IMG/VR virus record: IMGVR_UViG_3300037585_002169
Coordinates: 1 to 30,592 of that record
Strand: one strand, 5' to 3'
Source: a virus
DNA: 30,592 nt
Shown here: piece by piece, positions 1 to 8,758 of the stretch
Numbering within the stretch: the first letter of the stretch is position 1
Layout of the letters: the number at the start of each line of letters is the position of its first letter
The notes under the pieces: model-generated
Seen by the model: the letters and a program-made list of their open reading frames with translations, nothing else
Databases searched by the model: none
What the model was told of the DNA's origin: nothing
Program-made: the position numbers and the translations under genes

Positions 1-2074
1 AAACAAGCATGTCAACTAAGTTGTGTCCTACTTGCGTACCAAATTCCTCAACATATTCAATACCAGTATTCAAACCTATAGCACCAGCCCCTTTTATTGT
101 ATTAGCAAGAGTCAACCTACCTGTAGTCGGCGCAGCTGTCATTAAACCTCTCATTATCCTCATTGTACCTAGCCTTTCAGCGTACATAGCGATACCACCA
201 TATAGAGTTGACGAAAAAGCTTTCTCCCATTCAGTAGCTGTTAATGCTTTACTATAATAATCTATTTGCTTAATTATTTCGGTTCTCTCGTTAGGATCAG
301 TTGCTTGCGCTAAAGCCCCTTGTAAGTTCATTATCTGTTTAGGAGCGTTCTTTTGATCTATCTGCATTGTACTAAGCTTACCAACACCCTCAACAGTGAA
401 GAACGTCCCAGATAGAACCCTTGTGGCTAAGGGTATGTTTGCTCCTATTTTAATAGCCGCGCCGTATGAGGTTGCTGCCGCTATGCTAAATATGTTATCG
501 CCCAAAGCTCTTTTTGACCAAGCGCCAATATTATCCATATCAACATCACTCCAGTCTATAACTGAAGGCAAAACAGCTTGTTTGTGTTGCTGTAAACTTT
601 CGGTGTAGTTTATGGAGGCCGCGCCACCATCTTTAAACCATTGTTCCATACCCTTTGGATTAGCCTCGCTATCCAAGCTCCAATCAACTTCGCTTAACCT
701 ACCCATCGGTTTTATCGCAGCGTCAAGGGTATTAGCTACCCTATCACTTACCCAAGCAAATTTTTCACCAACAAAATTAACTCCTATTGCAATTTGCGAG
801 GCGATATCCTCAAGTTGTAACATCATGTTACCTGTTAAGCTATAGTCCTTAACCATAGCTCTAGCTATCGTGTTAAGATCTTTAACTTTACCATAGTTTT
901 GTCGAACCTTGTTTAAAGATGTCAAAAGTGCTTTGGAAGAAGCCATTAATGACCTTTCACTTAAACCGCTTTTATTAAGCGTAGCTTGGTAATCACTTTT
1001 TAAAGCGTTACCTTTTGCTATCAATGCGTTATACTGAGCTATTTTATCAGGAGAAGAGAACTTGTCTACATCTCCTAGTAAATCAAACTCTTTTTTTAAC
1101 TCTCCTGCTTTGGTTTCAAAATCCTGGTTTATTTGATTAAATTCTCCAAAGCTAGTGTTAAGAGTTGTTGATTGATCGTTGATGCTGGAGTACTTGCTTT
1201 CAAAGTATTTACCTAATACAGCTTGCGCCTTGCTCTTCTCAGAGGTTAGCCTCATGACTTCCTTGTTGCTCGCTTCAGCTTTGGAACCGTAAATGCTACT
1301 CCTATAGCCACCAAGTTCTTTTATTCTATTTTCCTTAGCTCTATCTAGAGCTAAAGCCTCTTCATAACGCTTCATCCAATCACCTTCTCCAGGGCCAAAC
1401 AAATCAAAAACACCATCTTCAGCGCTTGTTTTTAGTTTTGCTTTTAAATCTTCGTCATCAATTCTCTGCGTAAACTGCTCTACTTGCTCGGTCTTAACTC
1501 TAGAAACCACCTCTGCAACAACAGAACTATCAACCCAGTTTGGGTCAAACCCCTCTGCGGTCTCTCCTGACTGTTGCCACATCAAGTACTGCTTATATTT
1601 ATCCTCCCCAAAATACCTCTTATAATTCTCTTCTTCAGCGTAGTACTTATTCATTCCATCAGCACCAAAATCATCTAAGTTAAAATATTCTTTCGCTAAT
1701 CTACTTTTAACTATAACGTGGTTTTTAGTAACCCCATTGTTTATGTCTATAAGTATATTCTTCCAATCATTTGGATCACTTGATTCTGGTAAACCCAAAG
1801 TGCCAACGTCCAAACCTGACTCCGTAACGATTGGCTCTACTTCTGGAGTCGCATTCGCAGAGCCTTTTTTCTTTCCCGGCTCAGCAGTGAAAGATTTTAT
1901 ATAATTTAACTGCTCTTCAGTTGGGTCTTCACCAGTATACTTTTGATAAAAAGCGTTGATAAACTCTGTTGAATCGGAGTCTAACGCATAATTTATTTTT
2001 GTATCTAGTTCTGCTCCAGTTAAATTAGGAGCATATTTAGAATATAGAGCTCTATACAATTCTTCGTTTTGCAT
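1..2074 (-). CDS. Large internal/ejection-type virion protein, 3' end cut by window
   Basis: An open frame of 691 codons starts at ATG 2072-2074 and is still open at base 1, so the protein is longer than shown. It begins MQNEELYRALYSKYAPN. The first ~470 residues are charged and helical, with coiled-coil character around residues 270-360. From about residue 500 the sequence turns Ala/Gly-rich and mildly hydrophobic (SIAAATSYGAAIKIGANIP, then the segment ending EEFGTQVGHNLVDMLV), which suggests amphipathic or membrane-interacting helices. The gene starts 7 bases after the preceding stop and closes a run of likely internal proteins behind the tail genes. Short-tailed phages often place their large ejected internal proteins in this position. 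The function is inferred from position and composition; no catalytic motif was recognised in the visible part. The leader is A/T-rich with no Shine-Dalgarno. Confidence 0.75.
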   Translation of the reverse strand, partial: MQNEELYRALYSKYAPNLTGAELDTKINYALDSDSTEFINAFYQKYTGEDPTEEQLNYIKSFTAEPGKKKGSANATPEVEPIVTESGLDVGTLGLPESSDPNDWKNILIDINNGVTKNHVIVKSRLAKEYFNLDDFGADGMNKYYAEEENYKRYFGEDKYKQYLMWQQSGETAEGFDPNWVDSSVVAEVVSRVKTEQVEQFTQRIDDEDLKAKLKTSAEDGVFDLFGPGEGDWMKRYEEALALDRAKENRIKELGGYRSSIYGSKAEASNKEVMRLTSEKSKAQAVLGKYFESKYSSINDQSTTLNTSFGEFNQINQDFETKAGELKKEFDLLGDVDKFSSPDKIAQYNALIAKGNALKSDYQATLNKSGLSERSLMASSKALLTSLNKVRQNYGKVKDLNTIARAMVKDYSLTGNMMLQLEDIASQIAIGVNFVGEKFAWVSDRVANTLDAAIKPMGRLSEVDWSLDSEANPKGMEQWFKDGGAASINYTESLQQHKQAVLPSVIDWSDVDMDNIGAWSKRALGDNIFSIAAATSYGAAIKIGANIPLATRVLSGTFFTVEGVGKLSTMQIDQKNAPKQIMNLQGALAQATDPNERTEIIKQIDYYSKALTATEWEKAFSSTLYGGIAMYAERLGTMRIMRGLMTAAPTTGRLTLANTIKGAGAIGLNTGIEYVEEFGTQVGHNLVDMLV

Positions 2075-2081
2075 ATTTTAT

Positions 2082-3692
2082 TTATATTTTACTGTTATCA
2101 ATTTCAGTTTTAATCTTAGCTTTTCCAGCTGTTCCAAAAACATTTTGCGCTACTTTGTCGTTGTTCCACTGAGTACCACCAGTTTTTGGGTTTACAGCAA
2201 GATCACCACTTCCAGCTTTTATAATTTTCCACAAACTAACTCTTCCATCTCTATCTACTATGTCTGGTTTGTATACATTGTTAAATATATCTTTAAACTC
2301 TTTACCAGCTTTATATAGTTCTGTAACATCTCCATTCATGTTCCAAGCTCCTTCTGGTCTTAGCTTTCCGTTTTCACGTTTTCTACCAACATATTTAAAT
2401 TCATCAATAGCTGGATTATATGCGTTACCCTGTAATCCAGGAGTTCCAGCCCATACGTCTACTACTTCATCGTTATTAGTATTACTTCCCTCAGGTGGCG
2501 TGTAATTACTTTTATAATGATTGCTATAATGTTGTTTTTCTTTATCTACTGCCCAATCTGCAAACAACTCCTTAGAAGTCTCTAGGTTAAAAGCTGGATC
2601 ATACCTGTTTGTCAAAGCACTCACTATTCTTTTATGGTTTACATTAAACGCCTCGATCTCTGCAGGTGACAATTTGTTAATTGCAGCAACATCTTTAGAA
2701 TCAACATCACCGTCATCATCCATGTCCCATTTAGAAAACACCTCTCCAACAGGAACACTCTCACCGTTCTCTGTGTAATACATGTTTTTAACAAGTTCTA
2801 AAGATATTTCCGCGTGATCTAGTAAATCATTTTTAAACGTTCCAGTTCCAGATGCTAACTCTATAGTAGATGCATTCATAAAATCTTCTTCGTCAACAAT
2901 CTCATCTAAATAACCACCTCTAACAGATGTTATAACACTTTCATTGTCATAATAAGCAAAAGAACTGTTTTTACCATCGGTCGCACCTTTTTGCTGAGCA
3001 GAAATAAACCTGTCAGTGCCATATGTTTTCATTTTTTTATCCATAACGGGTATACCTTCTTTCATCTGAGCCGCGGTGAATTGTAGACCTGTAGCTGAGT
3101 TGATAAAAGTAAATTCACCTCTAATTTTGTCATAATCTACCGTCACATCATTATTAGCGTCCATACCTTTAACATCTAAAAAAGATTGATACGTTGATAT
3201 ATTTTCAGGGTTTATTCTTTCCTTATTCCAATTACCCGCGGTGCCAAGTATAGTTTGAAAATCTGACCTAAGATTAACAACCTCACCAACCGCTCTTTGT
3301 AATTCACCCATTAGTTTCATTCTAGCGTTGTTATTTTCTTCGGTGTCGTTTTTACCATAAGTATTGTAAAGCTCAAACTCTTCTTTTAAGTCCTTAATTC
3401 TATCACGCAAAGCATTAACTACTTTTTCCGGCATCGGTTCTTTTTGTGCATAAAGTTTTTGAAACCCAGCATCAGCAATTTTTTGAAACGCTGCGATTTG
3501 TTTATCTCTCCCTATACGCATTTTCTTATTACCCTCTTTAATGTTACCAATTAACCCAGTAATCACACCACTAACAGTTTTCGTGATCCCAGTAGTGTTA
3601 TCGTATAAAGGTTTTAGATTTGGAACGTCTACCCCAGCCCTACTTACTGCTTCTTTTAATGACGCGTTTACTAACGTGCTATCTGCTCCCAT
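2082..3692 (-). CDS. Probable internal virion protein with EF-hand-like Ca-binding loop
   Basis: A 536-aa soluble protein starting MGADSTLVNASLKEAV. The N-terminal third (residues ~35-145) is helical and charged, with a Gly/Ile/Val stretch near 40-50. Residues 323-334 hold a classic Asp-rich loop (WDMDDDGDVDSKDV) with acidic residues at positions 1, 3, 5, 7, 9 and 12, as in EF-hand or dockerin calcium sites. A weaker Asp/Asn loop sits near 178-189. The C-terminal part carries no recognised domain. It lies between the 248-aa Gln-rich protein and the large open frame at the window edge, so an internal/cargo role is inferred from neighbourhood. I do not recognise a named family. It has an A/T-rich leader without Shine-Dalgarno. 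Confidence 0.8.
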   Translation of the reverse strand: MGADSTLVNASLKEAVSRAGVDVPNLKPLYDNTTGITKTVSGVITGLIGNIKEGNKKMRIGRDKQIAAFQKIADAGFQKLYAQKEPMPEKVVNALRDRIKDLKEEFELYNTYGKNDTEENNNARMKLMGELQRAVGEVVNLRSDFQTILGTAGNWNKERINPENISTYQSFLDVKGMDANNDVTVDYDKIRGEFTFINSATGLQFTAAQMKEGIPVMDKKMKTYGTDRFISAQQKGATDGKNSSFAYYDNESVITSVRGGYLDEIVDEEDFMNASTIELASGTGTFKNDLLDHAEISLELVKNMYYTENGESVPVGEVFSKWDMDDDGDVDSKDVAAINKLSPAEIEAFNVNHKRIVSALTNRYDPAFNLETSKELFADWAVDKEKQHYSNHYKSNYTPPEGSNTNNDEVVDVWAGTPGLQGNAYNPAIDEFKYVGRKRENGKLRPEGAWNMNGDVTELYKAGKEFKDIFNNVYKPDIVDRDGRVSLWKIIKAGSGDLAVNPKTGGTQWNNDKVAQNVFGTAGKAKIKTEIDNSKI

Positions 3693-3714
3693 ATTTGTAT
3701 TTGTTTAATTTTTA

Positions 3715-4461
3715 TTATCCACCCGTGAAGTCCGTGTTCCCAGCTATCGTCCCAAGAGTACCTATCGTGTCCATTGTGTTTTGATGTTGAGCGATTTGTG
3801 CATTCATTTGATTTGCTTGAGCTTGTTGCTGTGCCATGTTAGAACCGGTAGTTTGACTCATTTGCATTCCAAGTAAAGTTGCTTGTCTATCCATTTCAGC
3901 TTGTTGAACCCATTGCGCTCCTTGCATTTTAGCGGTTTGAACCTTGTCAGCGCCTTGTTGTACTTGAAAGGCGCCTTTGGCTTTTAATGCTTGGTTTCTA
4001 GCTTCTTGTTGTCCTATTGATGCTGATATTTTTTGAGTTTGTAAATCACCTTGTCTCGCGAGGGTTTGAGCTAAACCTGCTATACCACTACTACCAGCAG
4101 CGCCTCTAAGACCTTGCATTATATTAGCTCTTTGTTGAGAACCTTGCTGAGCTTGAAATTGAGCTTGTTGTTGGTTCACAGTTAGATCTTCATATACATT
4201 TTCTTGAAACTGGTTTTTCATTCCTGCAAATGGATTCTTAAAATCCATTTTTTTATACTCTTCTTTTTGAGCGTCTAGCTTTGCTGTTTCTGCGTCAGCT
4301 CTTGTTTGTGCTTCGTCAAACTGCTCGTCAGCCGCATCTCTATTGTTCTTAGCTTGAATCCCACCAATAACACCACCAATTATAGTAGCCCCAGCCATAG
4401 CAATCATTCCATAAGTTCTTTGTATCACGGCGCTAGGGCACATCATGTTATTTATATTCAT
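3715..4461 (-). CDS. Gln/Ala-rich internal virion protein
   Basis: A 248-aa protein. Residues ~18-36 (GMIAMAGATIIGGVIGGIQ) form a Gly-rich hydrophobic segment that could insert in a membrane. It is followed by a long Gln/Ala-rich helical region, then a conserved-looking core around NPFAGMKNQF, VYEDLTVNQQQAQFQAQQ and GLRGAAGSSGIAGLAQTLAR (about residues 76-135). This pattern recalls a protein common in marine Bacteroidota phages and internal head/ejection proteins of podophages; the family memory is approximate. Its ATG overlaps the stop of the cupin-like gene (ATGA, 4458-4461), which indicates translational coupling. Met residues at 6 and 7 are alternative starts, but the ATGA overlap favours the first. 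The protein is likely structural and packaged, perhaps delivered with DNA. Confidence 0.8.
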   Translation of the reverse strand: MNINNMMCPSAVIQRTYGMIAMAGATIIGGVIGGIQAKNNRDAADEQFDEAQTRADAETAKLDAQKEEYKKMDFKNPFAGMKNQFQENVYEDLTVNQQQAQFQAQQGSQQRANIMQGLRGAAGSSGIAGLAQTLARQGDLQTQKISASIGQQEARNQALKAKGAFQVQQGADKVQTAKMQGAQWVQQAEMDRQATLLGMQMSQTTGSNMAQQQAQANQMNAQIAQHQNTMDTIGTLGTIAGNTDFTGG

Positions 4462-4952
4462 TTTTTTTCTTTTAAATATTCTTTGTATTCATCCCAATTA
4501 AACACTACGTTCATTTTTGCTAATTTATCTAAATCTTGCGTATTTGTAGGGTTTGCATGCACTGTTACTATTACACAGTCTTCAATTGCATATACTATTC
4601 TTTTTGCTCCTTGTGGTGATATTACGTAACAAGGCGACACAAACTCTTCAACACCATCTTCTTTTGACGATGCTAGTAACCCAGATAGTAAAAAAAAACC
4701 ATAACTACGCTTGTGTATTGCTGAAAAACCCAATTGACCTTTTTTCATTCTCATCTCCCTAATATAAACACCTTCTGGAAAAGAATGTTTATACTCCCAC
4801 ATGTCAGGATAAATTAACTCGCTACCGTTACCAGCTACAATATCAACTCCATCCGCAATACTGGTTAAATAACTTTCTATTTCTTCAACCTTGTCTTTCC
4901 AAGACTCAGCGGGTACGTTATCGAATATTTTTTCTAATTCATTTTTAGACAT
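4458..4952 (-). CDS. Cupin-like (RmlC-type beta-barrel) small protein
   Basis: A 164-aa protein. Its N-terminal ~40 residues are helical and acidic, and residues ~60-150 look like a single-domain cupin barrel. The barrel has a strand-rich run YIREMRMKKGQLGFSAIHK, a Gly-containing turn, SYGFFLLSGLL, then FVSPCYVISPQGAKRIVYAI and EDCVIVTVHANPTNTQDL. The 'P-x-G-x-K-R-x-x-Y-A-x-E-D-x-x-x-x-T-V-H-A' ending is what I associate with small cupin-like proteins seen beside tail genes in podophages and cyanophages. The usual metal-binding HxH motif is not evident: only H80 in the first half and H133 near the end are candidates. It lies between the fibre gene and the internal protein genes. A structural or assembly role is more likely than enzymatic sugar epimerisation, but this is inference. 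Confidence 0.7.
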   Translation of the reverse strand: MSKNELEKIFDNVPAESWKDKVEEIESYLTSIADGVDIVAGNGSELIYPDMWEYKHSFPEGVYIREMRMKKGQLGFSAIHKRSYGFFLLSGLLASSKEDGVEEFVSPCYVISPQGAKRIVYAIEDCVIVTVHANPTNTQDLDKLAKMNVVFNWDEYKEYLKEKK

Positions 4953-5005
4953 AATTTAATTTAATTTATATCTAAATAGTCACAGTTTTGCTTGTTTTTT
5001 TACTA

Positions 5006-7744
5006 TTAAGCTGAAGTAGAAAGTAGCTTATCAACATCAAACCTTAAAGTTTGACTAGCGTTACCCGCTCTATTTATCCGCATGTTACCAGTTATAGTGG
5101 CTACTCTACCTGTGTTTTCTACAGTTAAAGTGATACCACTTTCTAGCGTTTGATTACCATCAACTGTCCAGTCACCACTTTCAGTAGCGCCTCCACCTGC
5201 TGTTATAAGTGGATTTTGTAATGCAGGGTTAATACCTACACCGCCAACTCTAGAAACGTTATTAATAACACCCTCCCTGTTGTTCACCGTTATCGTGCTA
5301 CTATTAGAAACGGTACCAGACGTTGTTGCTGTTGGTGCAGTTAAAGCTATCTTTAAATCTGTAAACTCAACATCCCAGCCATAAAGCCTTCGCACTTCAC
5401 TCTCTCCATAACCACCAATTTCAATTGCAGTTCCACCTAAGCTTATAGGTAGTTGGTTGCTAAAAACAATATCACCAGCTTGATTTGTAACTAAACCTTT
5501 CACAACTGTTGGTTTTAAACCTTTAGTGCTTACAGCCGGAAGTGTTTTACTAACTATTGTGCGCTCTTCTTTTGTTCCTGGTGAGGTAGTTGTTTTATCA
5601 CTGTAAGCTTGTAACCTAGTGTCAACTGGGATGTTAGTACCAGGCAGTACTATCATGCCGTCTTGAATTAAATTAACGTAATTATTAACCGGCCAACTGT
5701 AGTTTACTTGGTTACTAAAACTTAAAGTAGCTCCATCATCAATAGCAACACCAGACGATATAGAAAAAATATTTGTAGAGTCTAAAGAAACAACTGTAAA
5801 TACACCAGCGTTAAGAGCCGCATTACCCGTAACTCTATCTCCAACAGCCATTTTAGTTGCTACAGCAGAATCCATAGTTATAGCTACACCAGAAGAACTT
5901 CTTCCACCCGGCATGTTAACAGTATCCGTACCTGTTACGGTTGGGTATATGTTTTCTCCTTGTAGAGTAGCTGGTACAGATGCAAGCGTGGGTTGTATAA
6001 AAGATATAATATCATCTTGTGAAGGTTGTTTTAAAACTCTAAACGCAGCCGTTGAGGCTGCTGTAGTTGTAAACGAAAAAGCAGTATCTTCTCCTTCTTT
6101 ATATCTATCAATCTCAACGCTTGTAGTTCCCATTGTAGCAGTAATATCACCGCTTACTGAATAACCCGATAGCGTTAGCCTTAGCTTGCTATTGTATTGA
6201 TATATAACTTTTTGTAACAACAAAGAATTAGATCCAATAGAACCGTTTAAATCAATACTGTCATCTCCAAAACGTTTTTCAATGTAAGAAACATGTTTAG
6301 TGCCTGGTTTAGCGTGTAAAAAAACATCGTACTGGTCATCGCTTCCAGATGCTGGAAATACTACTTCGTTTATATAGGAACTGCCTTCTAACTCTTCATC
6401 TAAAAATGAGTGTGTTTCTGTAAAGGTTTTTGTGTAAAAATTATAATAGTTACCATCAGCGTTTTTTATCTCTAAAACAAAACTAGCACCACTATCTCCA
6501 ATAATTTCCAAGGATCTTGTTTCGGTTGCAGCTGTTAAATCAGCTAAATTTAATTTAAATTTTGTTATAACTTTTTCTGATCTATCGCTATATGTATCTA
6601 TAAACACATCTTCTGTAATATAATTACCATTTGGTGTAAGCACCCAGCCGTCAATCTTTTTATTACCACGGTTTGTTACTTTTCTCATTGTATCCCCAGG
6701 TTTAGCTATTTTATGTTTTTGATGAGGAAGTGTTGAGCCCCCAGAACCACAACTAGCTACACAAGCCTGTTGCGTTGGAAACGCTCCTGTTTGAGGAGTA
6801 AACCTCTCAACACATTGCGATATACCCCCAAAAGTGTTAAATAAATTATCAGGAGATACTTCTCCTATATTTGGAGTTGTAGTCACGCAATCCCAGCCGC
6901 TTGATGTAGGTGGTGGACAATAACACGCGTCACAATCATCGCAACCTTTAACAATACTATTAAACGTTGGATAATGCCACAAAGCCCCACCGGTTGTTGG
7001 AATAGAATGTCCATGATATATTAAACAATGCTCTTCCGATCCCCAACAAGCCCATTCTGTTGTGTCAATTACATCCCCGGGATTAATAGGTCCTATTTGG
7101 TTGATCACTTCTTGATAAAAAGCCGCTCTCCATAAATTATGATTGTTAATTGTTGCTGCATTATAAGCGGGAGTTCCACTACCAGCACCACCAGCACATA
7201 ACGCATAAACTGCGCCAGTTGCTGGACTACAATTTGGATCCCAGGTAGGATCAGCCTCCGCAATAGGCTTAGAACCCAATGAGATAAAATGAGTGTTTGT
7301 AAAGTTTTGGATATTACTACTAGTTCCATAATAATTACCTGGGACGTCTAAATCGTTAGGACAGAAACTCCAATGAGCTACGGGATCCCAAGATTGCTTA
7401 TTTTTAATAGGATTTTCTATTATACGTACTTCTTTCACACAACCACTTGTCCCACCACCACTCAACCTAGCGTGATCAGCATCAGACATCAACGTACCGT
7501 CTGGCATGTAATGATATCCCTCAGGAGCAGTTTGACCTTGAGCGTTTCTTCTGTTTAGCTCTATTTCATCGGATCCGTTAGGATTAGCCAATCTTGGACC
7601 ACCAAAATCATAAGGACCTGTTAACTCTTCGTTGGTCATACAATTGCAGTGTCTTTGGCTCCAATAATATCCATCAGCGCAAGACATTTGCTGCACGCAA
7701 GGTTCTCTATTTAAATTCGGCTGAATAGTGCCATCGTATGCCAT
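5006..7744 (-). CDS. Probable tail fibre / receptor-binding protein with Cys-rich N-terminal region
   Basis: A 912-aa multidomain protein. Residues 16-46 hold a Cys module (CADGYYWSQRHCNCM...GPYDFG), followed by GYHYMPDGTLMSDADH (77-91). Residues 268-332 are again Cys-rich (CDDCDACYC and GWDC ... AFPTQQACVASC). From ~345 on the protein is beta-rich, Thr/Ser/Gly/Val-heavy and lacks cysteine, as in fibre shafts. Residues ~622-680 contain a beta module also found in two other virion proteins here. The C-terminus ends GNMRINRAGNASQTLRFDVDK. No enzyme motif was seen. It sits directly after the 177-aa Cys-rich protein and shares a Cys motif with it and with the end of the 2796-aa tail protein. The three may therefore form one host-contact apparatus. 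The fibre role is inferred from composition, size and place. Confidence 0.7.
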   Translation of the reverse strand: MAYDGTIQPNLNREPCVQQMSCADGYYWSQRHCNCMTNEELTGPYDFGGPRLANPNGSDEIELNRRNAQGQTAPEGYHYMPDGTLMSDADHARLSGGGTSGCVKEVRIIENPIKNKQSWDPVAHWSFCPNDLDVPGNYYGTSSNIQNFTNTHFISLGSKPIAEADPTWDPNCSPATGAVYALCAGGAGSGTPAYNAATINNHNLWRAAFYQEVINQIGPINPGDVIDTTEWACWGSEEHCLIYHGHSIPTTGGALWHYPTFNSIVKGCDDCDACYCPPPTSSGWDCVTTTPNIGEVSPDNLFNTFGGISQCVERFTPQTGAFPTQQACVASCGSGGSTLPHQKHKIAKPGDTMRKVTNRGNKKIDGWVLTPNGNYITEDVFIDTYSDRSEKVITKFKLNLADLTAATETRSLEIIGDSGASFVLEIKNADGNYYNFYTKTFTETHSFLDEELEGSSYINEVVFPASGSDDQYDVFLHAKPGTKHVSYIEKRFGDDSIDLNGSIGSNSLLLQKVIYQYNSKLRLTLSGYSVSGDITATMGTTSVEIDRYKEGEDTAFSFTTTAASTAAFRVLKQPSQDDIISFIQPTLASVPATLQGENIYPTVTGTDTVNMPGGRSSSGVAITMDSAVATKMAVGDRVTGNAALNAGVFTVVSLDSTNIFSISSGVAIDDGATLSFSNQVNYSWPVNNYVNLIQDGMIVLPGTNIPVDTRLQAYSDKTTTSPGTKEERTIVSKTLPAVSTKGLKPTVVKGLVTNQAGDIVFSNQLPISLGGTAIEIGGYGESEVRRLYGWDVEFTDLKIALTAPTATTSGTVSNSSTITVNNREGVINNVSRVGGVGINPALQNPLITAGGGATESGDWTVDGNQTLESGITLTVENTGRVATITGNMRINRAGNASQTLRFDVDKLLSTSA

Positions 7745-7800
7745 TTCTTTTGTTTTTTATTTTACTTTTATTTCTTTTTAAGTGAGTCACAAGTGGTATT

Positions 7801-8334
7801 TTATCCCCAAATATCCGGCGCGTGAGTTTCATAACAATGTTGCTGACTACATTGGTACCAACTCCAACAACTTGATGGTGGCGTGTTTCCGTTGTAAGTT
7901 GATGAATAAACGCATTTAGGTCCACCACCCATACCCATACCCATTTCACAGGTATAACACTTTTTGAGTGCTTTACCTGTTAATGGCTCTCTAGTTTCGT
8001 CTGGCACGGTCATTCTAGCAAAAGGTCCGTTTTCATCAGGTTGACACTCGCAGTCAAAATCATTCCAAACAAAACCTTGCTCACACATTCTACCGTAACT
8101 ACCACAACCCCACGTGTTATTTATTTTGCTTTTAGAAGCTATTTCATTTGAATTGTCGCCTGTATCATATTTGTTAAAAGGTCCCATGTCTCCATGATTG
8201 GTACAACTATTATTACACTGCCACCAGCTCCAACAGTTACCAGGTCTAGCACCGCTTGCTGTTGAGGTCCATCTGCACCCAACCCTACCCCTTCCGCTTG
8301 ATTCACACGTGTAACACTTTGCTATTTCTGCCAT
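7801..8334 (-). CDS. Small cysteine-rich tail-associated protein with internal duplication
   Basis: A 177-aa protein with 16 cysteines (positions 7, 10, 20, 34, 40, 44, 77, 84, 95, 97, 126, 129, 141, 156, 162, 167). Residues 6-44 and 125-167 are an evident duplication: KCYTCE ... C ... NCWSWWQC..SC against KCYTCE ... C ... SCWSWYQC...C. Between the copies, residues 84-107 (CEQGFVWNDFDCEC...NGPFARM) match the N-terminal Cys module of the neighbouring 912-aa protein. The even cysteine count suggests disulfides, or alternatively metal knuckles. There is no signal peptide or membrane segment. The gene sits between the conserved 119-aa gene and the fibre gene, so a tail-tip or adhesive role is inferred. 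The family is not recognised. Confidence 0.75.
   Translation of the reverse strand: MAEIAKCYTCESSGRGRVGCRWTSTASGARPGNCWSWWQCNNSCTNHGDMGPFNKYDTGDNSNEIASKSKINNTWGCGSYGRMCEQGFVWNDFDCECQPDENGPFARMTVPDETREPLTGKALKKCYTCEMGMGMGGGPKCVYSSTYNGNTPPSSCWSWYQCSQQHCYETHAPDIWG
7834..7962 (-). repeat. Second copy of the Cys/Trp module in the 177-aa protein
   Basis: Codons 125-167 repeat the pattern of codons 6-44 (8203-8319): KCYTCE, a central Cys, then CWSWYQC and a closing Cys. Similarity is clear at protein level. The DNA has diverged, so the duplication is old. Confidence 0.7.
8203..8319 (-). repeat. First copy of the Cys/Trp module in the 177-aa protein
   Basis: Codons 6-44 encode KCYTCE ... GC ... GNCWSWWQCNNSC. 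This is the N-terminal member of the internal duplication whose second copy lies at 7834-7962. Confidence 0.7.
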
Positions 8335-8363
8335 ACTATTATTTTTTTTTAATTCTTATTTTA

Positions 8364-8723
8364 TTATTTACTGCTTTCTGTTATTTCTGATCCAACACTA
8401 AAAAGCTCTATTTCACAATCCGACTCGTTAACAAGCTCTACGTGCGCATAGTAGCCTAACAAACTAGTGGTGTTTACTTTTTTGTTTTTAGCAAAAGATA
8501 TATAGTCTCCTAGTACAGGAGGGGTCACAAGCGAACTGTTGTACTGCACTATTATAGTGTTACCGCTAATAGATATTATTTTTCCAAAAAACTTAGTGTT
8601 AACCACATCACCTTCATTAAACCCACCAAGAGAACTACCTCCAATAGTGACATAAATATCGTCTCCAATCTGAGCAGACACATTTATGTTACTAAAATCA
8701 AGTTGTACTTGTTGTATTGGCAT
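8364..8723 (-). CDS. Conserved small phage protein of unknown function (tail region)
   Basis: A 119-aa, mostly beta protein starting MPIQQVQLDFSNINVSAQIG. Residues ~43-75 alternate hydrophobic strands around NTKFFGKIISISGNTIIVQY. The C-terminal part (KKVNTTSLLGYYAHVEL...ELFSVGSEITESSK) has the look of a well-conserved motif, and I recall similar short proteins following the giant tail gene in marine Bacteroidota phages. No membrane helix, signal or catalytic motif is visible. It lies between the stabilization protein and the 177-aa Cys-rich protein, so a small virion component or tail connector is plausible. I cannot name the function. The leader is A/T-rich with no Shine-Dalgarno. Confidence 0.8.
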   Translation of the reverse strand: MPIQQVQLDFSNINVSAQIGDDIYVTIGGSSLGGFNEGDVVNTKFFGKIISISGNTIIVQYNSSLVTPPVLGDYISFAKNKKVNTTSLLGYYAHVELVNESDCEIELFSVGSEITESSK

Positions 8724-8758
8724 AATTTATTGTATAGTTTAAGTTAATTTATTAATTT

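Noticed and set aside
9-845. Three short plus-strand frames at the left edge
   Set aside because: They overlap a continuous 691-codon minus-strand frame that is open to the window edge and fits the one-directional gene order.
7782-7790. GTGAGTCAC palindrome between the fibre and 177-aa genes
   Set aside because: Only 4 base pairs around a single base with no G/C-rich stem; too weak for a terminator or operator call.
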